From contig NZ_JADKPN010000006.1 in assembly GCF_015352455.1 (NCBI RefSeq), positions 173,964-237,963 of the forward strand: a DNA stretch of 64,000 bases, written 5' to 3'. This stretch comes from Nocardioides islandensis (lineage in GTDB: Bacteria > Actinomycetota > Actinomycetes > Propionibacteriales > Nocardioidaceae). Shown piece after piece: positions 17,196 through 24,297 of this stretch; within the stretch, counting starts at the first letter, position 1, and each line of letters opens with the position of its first letter. The notes under the pieces are model-generated. The model ran no database searches, was not told where the DNA came from, and was given only the letters and a program-made list of their open reading frames with translations. The translations under genes and the position numbers were made by a program.

Positions 17196-18107
17196 GTGAC
17201 CCTTCTCGTCTCCACGCACGTCCGCGACGCGCTGCGTGACGGTGCCCCGGTGGTGGCCCTCGAGTCCACGATCTTCACCCACGGGCTGCCCCGCCCGCGC
17301 AACGTGGAGGTGGCCCTGGCGGCCGAGGACGCCCTGCGGGCGGCCGGCGTCGTGCCCGCCACGATCGGCGTCCTGGCCGGGGTGCCGACCGTCGGGCTCA
17401 CCGCGGACCAGGTCCGCGAGCTCGGCGGCGACGACGACGGGGTCAAGGTCAGCCTGCGCGACCTGCCCGTGGTGGCCGCCCAGGGGCGTTCGGGAGGTAC
17501 GACGGTGGCCGGCACCGCCTTCCTGGCGCACCGGGCGGGGATCGCGGTGTTCGCGACCGGCGGCCTCGGCGGCGTGCACCGGGGTGCGGCGGAGACCTTC
17601 GACGAGTCGGCCGACCTGCCGGTGCTCGCGCGGACGCCCATCACGATGGTGTCCGCCGGCGTGAAGTCCATCCTCGACGTCGGCGCCAGCCTCGAGCGCC
17701 TGGAGACGCTGTCGATCACGATCGTGGGGTACCGGACGACGCGCTTCCCCGGCTTCTACCTCGCCGACTCCGGGTTCGCCCTCGACTACGCCGTCGACAG
17801 CCCCGAGGAGGCCGCCGCGCTGACCCGCGCGCGTGACGCCCTCGGCGTGCCCGGCGCGGTGCTGGTCGCCAACCCCGTCCCCGCCGAGCACCAGCTGGAC
17901 CCGGCCGAGCACGACCGCGTGCTCCGCGAGGCGCTGGCGAGCATGGACGCCGCGGGGATCGGCGGCCACGACGCCACGCCGTACCTCCTGGACCAGGTCC
18001 AGCGGGCCACCGGTGGCCGGAGCCTGGACGTGAACGTCGCGGTGTACGAGAACAACGTGGCCCTCGCGGGCGCCATCGCGACCGCGCTGGCGGGCGGGGA
18101 CGGCTAG
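17196..18107 (+). CDS. psuG: Pseudouridine-5'-phosphate glycosidase
   Basis: The 303-residue enzyme reversibly joins or splits pseudouridine 5'-phosphate into uracil and ribose 5-phosphate. Family signatures include VALESTIFTHGLPRPRNVEV near residue 17, GTTVAGTAFLAHRAGIAVFATGG with the active-site region near 115, and AGVKSILDVGASLERLE near 150. Length and motifs fit a complete enzyme. It starts with GTG 24 bp after pxpA. The usual partner kinase PsuK is not in the window. Finding it between pxpA and pxpBC is unusual and may reflect insertion into the operon. Confidence 0.93.
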   Translation: MTLLVSTHVRDALRDGAPVVALESTIFTHGLPRPRNVEVALAAEDALRAAGVVPATIGVLAGVPTVGLTADQVRELGGDDDGVKVSLRDLPVVAAQGRSGGTTVAGTAFLAHRAGIAVFATGGLGGVHRGAAETFDESADLPVLARTPITMVSAGVKSILDVGASLERLETLSITIVGYRTTRFPGFYLADSGFALDYAVDSPEEAAALTRARDALGVPGAVLVANPVPAEHQLDPAEHDRVLREALASMDAAGIGGHDATPYLLDQVQRATGGRSLDVNVAVYENNVALAGAIATALAGGDG

Positions 18108-18112
18108 ACCGC

Positions 18113-18186
18113 TTCTCCACAGCAGCGGCCCTCACCTGTGGAGCACCCGCCTCGGGCTGTGGACTCGGGCCGGGCGTCCTGTGGAG
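18113..18186. other. Cluster of four TCCACA heptamers
   Basis: TTCTCCACA (18113-18121) is followed by TGTGGAG (18137), TGTGGAC (18158) and TGTGGAG (18180), spaced about 21-24 bp. Each contains the TCCACA core of the DnaA box, but only the first is close to the actinobacterial TTGTCCACA form. Regular spacing within 75 bp is unlikely by chance but has no established function here. Confidence 0.4.
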
Positions 18187-18232
18187 GGACCTGGGGACGG
18201 CGAGGTCCGCGGAAATTCCTGGCCGAGACCCC

Positions 18233-18262
18233 TTGTGCGGGGTGTCCCGGGCCCCGTAGAAC
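18233..18262 (+). promoter_or_regulatory. Putative promoter for the non-coding interval
   Basis: TTGTGC (18233-18238) and TAGAAC (18257-18262) lie 18 bp apart and resemble sigma-A boxes, each with deviations. They are the only such pair I see in the gap. They would start a transcript near 18269 that ends at the hairpin 18431-18469. ACCCC / GGGGT arms overlap the -35 box, so the stretch could instead be part of a structured RNA. Confidence 0.35.
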
Positions 18263-18268
18263 TCTCCC

Positions 18269-18475
18269 TACCAACTCACCGCTTGCGGGGGGCTGGGGAA
18301 CCGACAGGAGCAAGGATCCACACCGAGAGTCACCCTTCGGGGCGGCTCGCGGCGGCGGCCCGGTGACGGGGACGACGGGATCGGAGCAGAGAGTCGGGGA
18401 GACCGAGGCGTCACCTCACGAGGTCAAGCCGAGGGGCCCTACGATGCTCATACCATCGTCGGGCCCCTCACTCTT
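18269..18475 (+). ncRNA. Candidate structured non-coding RNA
   Basis: The gap between psuG and pxpB is 432 bp without a convincing ORF. From about 18269 it holds GC-rich self-complementary segments (for example CACCCTTCGGGG and CCTCACGAGG) and closes with a very strong hairpin at 18431-18469. A promoter-like pair precedes it. I compared it from memory with tmRNA, RNase P RNA, SRP RNA and the cobalamin, ydaO, SAM-IV and ykkC riboswitch signatures and found none. It could be a small RNA (for example a 6S/Ms1-like one), or a leader of pxpBC with an attenuator. The assignment is speculative. Confidence 0.35.
18431..18469 (+). terminator. Strong intrinsic terminator before pxpB
   Basis: GAGGGGCCCTACGATG (18431-18446) pairs with CATCGTCGGGCCCCTC (18454-18469), 15 of 16 positions, with a seven-base loop. 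ACTCTTTCCC follows. On the plus strand it would stop transcription entering from psuG or from an RNA in the gap, so pxpB probably has its own promoter within the next 70 bases. Confidence 0.75.
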
Positions 18476-18539
18476 TCCCGGCCATCGTGACCATTTCTCC
18501 GCGCGGCCTGCAACTCGAGGACGGTGAATACTCACCGAC

Positions 18540-19148
18540 ATGCAGGTGCTGCCGGCGGGGCCGGGCGCCCTCCTGGCGGCGCTCGAGGACGCCGCCGACG
18601 TGCCCGTCCTGTACGCCGACCTGCGCCGGGACCTGCCCACGATCCAGGGCTGCCGCGACGTCGTCCCGGGCGCCCGTACCGTGCTGCTCGACGGGCTGGA
18701 GGACCTCGAGGCCGCCCGCACGTACCTCGCCGCCTGGACGCCGTCGGCCCGCTCCGCGGGGGGCGAGCCGCGCGTGGTCGAGCTGCCGACGACGTACGAC
18801 GGGGAGGACCTCGACGACGTCGCCCGGCGCTGGGAGATGACCCGGGCGGAGGTGGTCGCCACGCACACCGGCACCGAGTTCACGGTGGCGTTCGTCGGGT
18901 TCTCACCGGGCTTCGCCTACTGCACCGGGCTGCCGGCCGAGCTCGCCGTACCCCGGCTGGACCGGCCGCGGCCGAGGGTGCCGGCGGGCTCGGTGGGGCT
19001 GGCGGGGGAGTACGCCGGGGTGTACCCGTCGGCGTCGCCCGGCGGGTGGCGGCTGCTCGGCCGCACGTCGGCGACGCTCTGGGACGCGTCCCGCGAGGAA
19101 CCCGCCCTGCTGACGCCCGGGACCCGCGTGCGGTTCACGGAGTCCTGA
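18540..19148 (+). CDS. pxpB: 5-oxoprolinase subunit PxpB (KipI-like)
   Basis: The 202-residue protein is the carboxyltransferase-domain subunit 1 homolog. It has VELPTTYDGEDLDDVARRWEM, then THTGTEFTVAFVGFSPGFAYC, and PAGSVGLAGEYAGVYP, with the C-terminal GGWRLLGRT. With PxpC it forms the part of 5-oxoprolinase that binds ATP and the ring substrate; KipI/KipA of Bacillus are the same pair. The ATG has no close ribosome binding site (GAGG is about 20 bases upstream). Its stop overlaps the pxpC start as TGATG, so the two are translationally coupled. Confidence 0.92.
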   Translation: MQVLPAGPGALLAALEDAADVPVLYADLRRDLPTIQGCRDVVPGARTVLLDGLEDLEAARTYLAAWTPSARSAGGEPRVVELPTTYDGEDLDDVARRWEMTRAEVVATHTGTEFTVAFVGFSPGFAYCTGLPAELAVPRLDRPRPRVPAGSVGLAGEYAGVYPSASPGGWRLLGRTSATLWDASREEPALLTPGTRVRFTES

Positions 19149-19999
19149 TGGCCCGCGCGCTCACCGTCGTCGACGCCGGCCCGCTGACGACCGTCCAGGA
19201 CGCCGGCCGGCCGGGACTGGCGCACCTCGGCGTGCCGCGGTCGGGCTTCCTGGACGACCACGCCGCCCGGCTGGCGAACCGGCTGGTGGGCAACGAGCCG
19301 GGTGCCGCGCTCCTGGAGACGACGCTCGGTGGCGTCACCCTGCGCACCGGCGAGGCCGTGACGGTCGCGGTCACCGGAGCGGTCGCCGACGTGCTCGTCG
19401 ACGGCCGGGGTGCGCCCTGGAGCGAGCCGCTCTCGGTGCCCGCCGGGGCGGTGCTGGCCGTCGGCCCGGCGCGGTCGGGCGTGCGCACCTACGTCGCGGT
19501 GGCCGGCGGCATCGAGGTGGACCCGGTGCTGGGCTCGCGGTCGACGGACACGCTCTCCGGGCTGGGTCCGCCGGTCGTCGCGGACGGCGACGTGCTGCCC
19601 GTCGGCGCGGGACGGCGGCCGCGACCGGCCGACGTACCCCGCCTCCCTGCCGTCGACGGGCCGCTGCGGGTCACGCCCGGACCGCGCGAGAGCTGGGTCG
19701 AGGGCGGGGTACGGCGCCTGGCCGAGGCCGGCTGGACGGTCGCGGCCGACTCCAACCGGGTGGCGCTGCGGCTGCACGGCGAGCCGCTGCAGCGGGCCGT
19801 CGAGGGCGAGCTGCCGAGCGAGGGACTGGTGCTGGGCGCGGTCCAGGTGCCGCCGGACGGGCAGCCGCTGGTGTTCCTGGCCGACCACCCGACGACCGGC
19901 GGGTACCCGGTCGTCGGGGTCCTCCACCCCGACGACCTGTGGCGCTGCGCTCAGCTGCGGCCCGGCGAACCGGTCTCCTTGCGCCAGGTGGCCGGGTAG
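19148..19999 (+). CDS. pxpC: 5-oxoprolinase subunit PxpC (KipA-like)
   Basis: This 283-residue carboxyltransferase-domain subunit 2 protein begins LTVVDAGPLTTVQDAGRPGL and has the conserved GVPRSGFLDDHAARLANRLVGN and NEPGAALLETTLGG motifs. GGIEVDPVLGSRSTD lies mid-protein and FLADHPTTGGYPV near the end. It completes PxpABC, which uses ATP to open 5-oxoproline. It is coupled to pxpB through TGATG. The last 49 bases overlap the convergent MFS gene. Confidence 0.93.
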   Translation: MARALTVVDAGPLTTVQDAGRPGLAHLGVPRSGFLDDHAARLANRLVGNEPGAALLETTLGGVTLRTGEAVTVAVTGAVADVLVDGRGAPWSEPLSVPAGAVLAVGPARSGVRTYVAVAGGIEVDPVLGSRSTDTLSGLGPPVVADGDVLPVGAGRRPRPADVPRLPAVDGPLRVTPGPRESWVEGGVRRLAEAGWTVAADSNRVALRLHGEPLQRAVEGELPSEGLVLGAVQVPPDGQPLVFLADHPTTGGYPVVGVLHPDDLWRCAQLRPGEPVSLRQVAG

Positions 20000-21123
20000 G
20001 CGCGCGCCCCGACCAGGCCGAGCGCCACCACGACGAGGGCCAGCACCGTCACCAGCGCCGCCATCGACGCGACCCCCGAGCCCACCGCGACGAAGGCGTA
20101 CAGCGCGATCGCGCCGACGTCGCTGAGCAGGCCGCTCACGGACGTCACCGTCGCCCGGGCCGCGCCGTGGATGCGGTGCTGGAGGTCGGTCTCCGCGACG
20201 ACGATGGCGGCCTGGAGCGCGCCGTACCCGGCCGCGACCGCCACGAAGCCCGCCGGCCGCTGGACGGCGGCCCCCGCCGCCACCAGGAGGCCGGCGACGA
20301 CGAGCACCGGACCGAGGCGGTGCATCGGCAGCCGGGGCGCGAGTGCCGCGCCGACCGCCTGCGCGGCCACGGTCAGGGCGACGAGCAGCGGCACGACGGT
20401 CAGCGGCACGTCGAGGTCGTGGGCGAGCAGGCCGAAGTACTCGTCGAAGGCCAGGAACGCCGGGACGCCCGCCGCCAGCAGCACGGCGCGGGCGACGCTC
20501 GGGTGCAGGGACTCGCGGAGCCCGGCCCGCAGCATGCCGGGGTACGAGAGGCCCGGGTCCTCGGGGTCGGCGTCGGGGTCGACGTGCGAGCGGGGTGCGT
20601 CCGGCGGCAACCACAGCGCCAGGACCGTCGCCGCGACGCAGACGGCCACGCTGGCCCAGCCCGCGCCGGTCAGCCCCCCGAGGGCGACGATCGGGGCGGC
20701 CGCCGCGGTCGCCACCAGGTTGAGCACCAGGGCACCGGTCTGCCCGGCGGCGATCACCCCGCGGTAGGAGTCCTGGCGCTGCCGGGCGTACAGGTGGTCG
20801 TAGACGTACGCCTCGTAGGTGCCCGACACCAGCGAGCTGCTCAGGCCCCAGAGCACGAAGCCGCCGGCGAACGCGAGGTACGTCGGCACGGCCGACCACA
20901 GCGCGAAGCAGCCGCCGTAGATCGCGGACGCCCCCACGAGCAGGCGGCGCCGCGACACGGTGTCCGCCCAGGCGCCGGACGGCACCTCCAGCACGACGTG
21001 CGTGGCCGACCAAATGACGAAGAGCGTCGAGACCTGGCCCGTCGACAGCCCCGCGTCGGTGAACAGCAGGGCGTAGACCGGGAACACCGGGATGAGCTCG
21101 CGCAGGGCGGCGTACGCCACCAC
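19951..21123 (-). CDS. MFS transporter
   Basis: The 390-residue protein has about 12 hydrophobic helices. The loop between helices 2 and 3 reads EVPSGAWADTVSRRRLLVGA, the GxxxDxxxRR-type motif A of the major facilitator superfamily. The first residues are hydrophobic with no signal peptide, as expected. Substrate cannot be deduced. The start is a GTG near 21123 behind GCGAGG; a second GTG follows directly. It ends inside pxpC, so both genes are transcribed toward each other across 49 bp. Confidence 0.85.
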   Translation of the reverse strand: MVAYAALRELIPVFPVYALLFTDAGLSTGQVSTLFVIWSATHVVLEVPSGAWADTVSRRRLLVGASAIYGGCFALWSAVPTYLAFAGGFVLWGLSSSLVSGTYEAYVYDHLYARQRQDSYRGVIAAGQTGALVLNLVATAAAAPIVALGGLTGAGWASVAVCVAATVLALWLPPDAPRSHVDPDADPEDPGLSYPGMLRAGLRESLHPSVARAVLLAAGVPAFLAFDEYFGLLAHDLDVPLTVVPLLVALTVAAQAVGAALAPRLPMHRLGPVLVVAGLLVAAGAAVQRPAGFVAVAAGYGALQAAIVVAETDLQHRIHGAARATVTSVSGLLSDVGAIALYAFVAVGSGVASMAALVTVLALVVVALGLVGARAYPATWRKETGSPGRS

Positions 21124-21156
21124 CCTCGCAGTGAACCCATCCGGCCGACGGCGTTG

Positions 21157-22533
21157 TCAGCGATGTCGTTCGTGCATGTCCGGCACTGTAGACCCGTCCG
21201 GGGACTCCGGTCGCCAGGGTTGCAGCGCCGGATCGTCGGCCTTGAGGCTGCGCACCGGACCCGGTCCGGTCGCGGCGGTCTCGAACCGGACGGTGACCAC
21301 CCCGCGTCCCGATCCCCACACCCACCCGCGCCCCATCTCGGCGTGCTCGACGTCCATCCCCGGCGCCCAGGTGTGGGTCGTGGCCTTCGCCCCGGCGGTG
21401 GACGGCGCCCCGGCGTCGAGGTCGGCGTCCAGGTCGCCCTCCGGCTCCACGTCGTCCTCGGTCGTGCCGAACAGGTCCTCCTGGATCCAGTCGGCCAGGC
21501 CGGAGACGCCCACGCCGAGCAGGCGCACGCCGCCCGTGGTGTCGAGGTCCTGGAGAAGCGCGACCGCGAGCCGCGAGATCGTGGAGGCCGCGTCGGTGGG
21601 CGAGCCGATCGTGGACGAGCGGCTGATGGTGGTGAAGTCGTGCAGCCGCACCTTGATCGTCACCGTGCGCCCGGCGAGCCCGCTGGCCCGCAGCCGCTCG
21701 GCGACGCGGCGCGCCTGCCGGGTCAGCAGAGCGGCCATCAGGCGGCGGTCGGTGAGGTCGGTGTCGTACGTGCCCTCGACGCTGACCGACTTGGTCTCCC
21801 GCTCAGGCACGACGGGCCGGTCGTCCTCGGCGTGCGCGAGCAGGTGCAGGCCGTGGCCGTGGGCGGCGCCGAGCATCCGGACCAGCTCGTCCTCGCTGAT
21901 CACCTCGAGGTCGGCGACGGTGTGGATGCCGGCCCGCCGGAGCCGCTCGGTGGTCGCGGGGCCGACCCCGGGGATCACCGAGACGTGCATCGGGCGCAGC
22001 AGGTCCAGCTCGCCGCCGGGAGGCACGACGACCAGCCCGTCGGGCTTGTCGAGGTCGCTGGCCACCTTGGCGATGAACTTCGAGGAGCCGATCCCGACCG
22101 ACGCGGTGAGCCCGCCCGTCACCTCGGCGACCTGCGCACGTAGGCGTTCGGCCACGTGGCGGACCGTGTCGACCTCCAGGTCGGGCAGCCCGGCCGCGGC
22201 CAGGTCCACGAACGCCTCGTCGAGGGACAGCGGCTCGACCAGCGGCGAGGTCGCGCGCAGCACCGCCATCACCTGCTCGCTGGCGGTGCGGTACGCGTGG
22301 AACCGCCCGCTCAGGAACGCCGCGTGCGGGCAGCGCGACCGCGCCTCGCGGGTCGACATGGCCGAGCGCACGCCGTACTTCCTGGCCTCGTACGACGCGG
22401 TGGACACCACACCGCGCCCGCCGACGCCGCCCACGACGACCGGCTTGCCGCGCAGCGACGGCTTGTCGCGCTGCTCGACCGCGGCGAAGAAGGCGTCGAG
22501 GTCGAGGTGCAGGACCGAGGCGACGTTCCTCAG
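21157..22533 (-). CDS. dinB: DNA polymerase IV (Y family), non-canonical start
   Basis: The 458-residue polymerase performs translesion synthesis. The catalytic carboxylates lie in HLDLDAFFAAVEQ near residue 10 and in PLSLDEAFVDL near residue 105. Helix-hairpin-helix motifs (IPGVGPATTERLRRAG) and the little-finger domain follow, and a long acidic C-terminal extension ends the protein, which is longer than the 350-residue E. coli form. No ATG, GTG or TTG occurs in frame before the catalytic DLD. The best candidate is CTG at 22533, giving LRNVASVLHL, where the CTGA overlaps the lysE stop. GAGGAA just downstream is not positioned for it. Confidence 0.9.
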   Translation of the reverse strand: MRNVASVLHLDLDAFFAAVEQRDKPSLRGKPVVVGGVGGRGVVSTASYEARKYGVRSAMSTREARSRCPHAAFLSGRFHAYRTASEQVMAVLRATSPLVEPLSLDEAFVDLAAAGLPDLEVDTVRHVAERLRAQVAEVTGGLTASVGIGSSKFIAKVASDLDKPDGLVVVPPGGELDLLRPMHVSVIPGVGPATTERLRRAGIHTVADLEVISEDELVRMLGAAHGHGLHLLAHAEDDRPVVPERETKSVSVEGTYDTDLTDRRLMAALLTRQARRVAERLRASGLAGRTVTIKVRLHDFTTISRSSTIGSPTDAASTISRLAVALLQDLDTTGGVRLLGVGVSGLADWIQEDLFGTTEDDVEPEGDLDADLDAGAPSTAGAKATTHTWAPGMDVEHAEMGRGWVWGSGRGVVTVRFETAATGPGPVRSLKADDPALQPWRPESPDGSTVPDMHERHR

Positions 22534-23177
22534 CGGCCGGCCTCGCCGGTGACCGCGAGCCCGACTCCCAGGCCGATCATGGAGAGACCGCCGACCGTGC
22601 CCATCGCCTCGCCGCGCCTGGGCGACCGCATGAACCACGAGCGCAGCTGGCTGGCGATGATCGCCCACGTGCTGTCGGACACCATGCCGATCGCGAACGC
22701 CAGCAGGCCGAGCAGCAGCAGCTGGAGCTGCACGTGCCCCGCGCCGCGGTCGACGAACTGGGGGAGCACCGCGGCCAGGATCATGTACGCCTTGGGGTTG
22801 GACACGCCCACGACGTACCCCTGCCGGATCGCGCGGCGCCACGTCATCGGCCGCCCGGTGGTGGTGTCCGCGTCCGGCGCCAGGAACTCCTTGCGCCGGC
22901 GGACGGCCTCGATGCCGAGGTACACCAGGTACGCCGCGCCCGCGAGCTTGAGGACCTGGAAGACGAGGATCGACTCCTGGACGACCACCCCGAGGCCGAA
23001 CGCCACGAGGACCACGATGGTCAGCAGGCCGAGGGAGTTGCCGGCGACGCTGGCCAGTGCGACGCCGCGGCCGTAGGCCAGGGCGCGGCCGACCACGAAC
23101 ACCACGCTCGGGCCGGGGATCGCGATGAGGATCAGCGCGGCGAGCCCGAAGGTGAGGACCTGGTCGAGGGTGAGCAC
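22530..23177 (-). CDS. LysE/RhtB-family amino-acid exporter
   Basis: The 215-residue inner-membrane protein has about six helices and the family motif IAIPGPSVVFVVGRALAYGRGVALASVAGNS split over the first two. The second half carries the GYVVGVSNPKAYMI motif that marks LysE translocators. Members export lysine, arginine, threonine or homoserine lactones; the substrate here is unknown. The GTG start is at 23177. The stop overlaps the dinB start, so the two genes are probably cotranscribed. It is divergent from the DUF4192 gene. Confidence 0.85.
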   Translation of the reverse strand: MLTLDQVLTFGLAALILIAIPGPSVVFVVGRALAYGRGVALASVAGNSLGLLTIVVLVAFGLGVVVQESILVFQVLKLAGAAYLVYLGIEAVRRRKEFLAPDADTTTGRPMTWRRAIRQGYVVGVSNPKAYMILAAVLPQFVDRGAGHVQLQLLLLGLLAFAIGMVSDSTWAIIASQLRSWFMRSPRRGEAMGTVGGLSMIGLGVGLAVTGEAGR

Positions 23178-23310
23178 GACGCCACGGTAGTGGTCCGGCC
23201 GCGGCTCCGGTGGCCCGTTCTGCGCCCACAGGCGGACCTCCGGACGGGCTTTCCACAGGCCTCCCCCGGCGTCGGCGTGACTGTCGGTGCCGCTGGGGAG
23301 CGTCCTGGCC

Positions 23311-24240
23311 ATGACGACGACAGCGCTCCCGACCCTCACCGCCCGGACGCCGGAGGACGTGCTGGCCGCGGTGCCGCTCGTGCTCGGGTTCCTCCCTGTG
23401 GAGTCGGTGGTGATGCTGACGTTCGGCGCCACGCACACCTTCCACGCCCGGCTCGACCTCCCAATCACCGCCGAGGCACGCCGCGAGGCCGCCGAGTCCC
23501 TGCTCGGGCCGGCACACCGGCACCGGGTCAGGCGCGTGCTGTTCGTGATGTACGCCGCGGACTCCCGGGTCGCCCGGGCGTGCGGTCGGGTGCTGGTCCG
23601 GCGGTTCCGGCGCGGCGGCATCGACGTGGTCGACGTGCTGCGCAGCGACGGCGACCGGTGGTTCCCGGTGTCCCTCGACGGCTCGGAGGCCGACGGCCCC
23701 GGCACGCGCTATGACGTCACCGGCCACCTGTTCACCGCGCAGGCCGTGGCCGCCGGCCGGGTGACGCTGGGGTCGCGTGACGAGCTGGCCGCGACCGTCG
23801 CGCCCGACCCCGACCGCGTGGCGGCGGTCGCCGACGTGCTGGACACCCTGGGGCCGCCGGAGGACCCGGCGACCTGGCTGCCGGCCCTGGTCGAGACGCT
23901 CGTGGAGACCAGCGCCCTGCCGGATCCGCCCACGACGGCCCGGCTGCTGGTCGCGCTGGCCGAGCCCGCCGGGCGCGACGCGGCGATGCACGCGATGACC
24001 CGCGACGGGGCCGATCTGCGGCTGCCGCTCTTCTCGGCCCTCGTCCGGGCGGCGCCGCCGCCGCTGCTGGCGCCGGTCGCCTCGGTGCTGGGCTTCCTGG
24101 CCTGGCTGTCCGGCGACGGGGCGCTCGCCTGGCTGGCCCTCGACCGGGCCGCCGAGGGCGATCCGCCCTGCACGCTGGCCCAGGCCGTCGCCGAGGCGCT
24201 GGACCTCGCCCTGCCGCCGGACGTGTGGGAGGGGAGGTGA
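23311..24240 (+). CDS. DUF4192 family protein
   Basis: This 309-residue cytosolic protein has the actinobacterial DUF4192 signature: an opening with TPEDVLAAVPLVLGFLPVESVVML, then RRVLFVMYA, and a conserved C-terminal helical region. No catalytic motif or fold is established for the family. GGGAG lies about 11 bases before the ATG at 23311; a GTG 24 bases upstream in the same frame is less likely. It is 57 bp before the glutamate-cysteine ligase-like gene. Confidence 0.8.
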   Translation: MTTTALPTLTARTPEDVLAAVPLVLGFLPVESVVMLTFGATHTFHARLDLPITAEARREAAESLLGPAHRHRVRRVLFVMYAADSRVARACGRVLVRRFRRGGIDVVDVLRSDGDRWFPVSLDGSEADGPGTRYDVTGHLFTAQAVAAGRVTLGSRDELAATVAPDPDRVAAVADVLDTLGPPEDPATWLPALVETLVETSALPDPPTTARLLVALAEPAGRDAAMHAMTRDGADLRLPLFSALVRAAPPPLLAPVASVLGFLAWLSGDGALAWLALDRAAEGDPPCTLAQAVAEALDLALPPDVWEGR

Positions 24241-24297
24241 TGTCGTCACCCGGGCGGGCACTGCCGCGGGCGGGTCATCCGCCCTAGGGTGCCGAGC

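Noticed and set aside
18113..18186. Chromosomal replication origin based on TCCACA sites
   Set aside because: No dnaA, dnaN or rpmH nearby and only one site is close to the consensus.
18108..18539. Known riboswitch or housekeeping RNA (ydaO, SAM-IV, cobalamin, ykkC, RNase P, tmRNA, SRP)
   Set aside because: The signature sequences of each, as I know them, are missing. The interval is therefore listed only as a candidate RNA.
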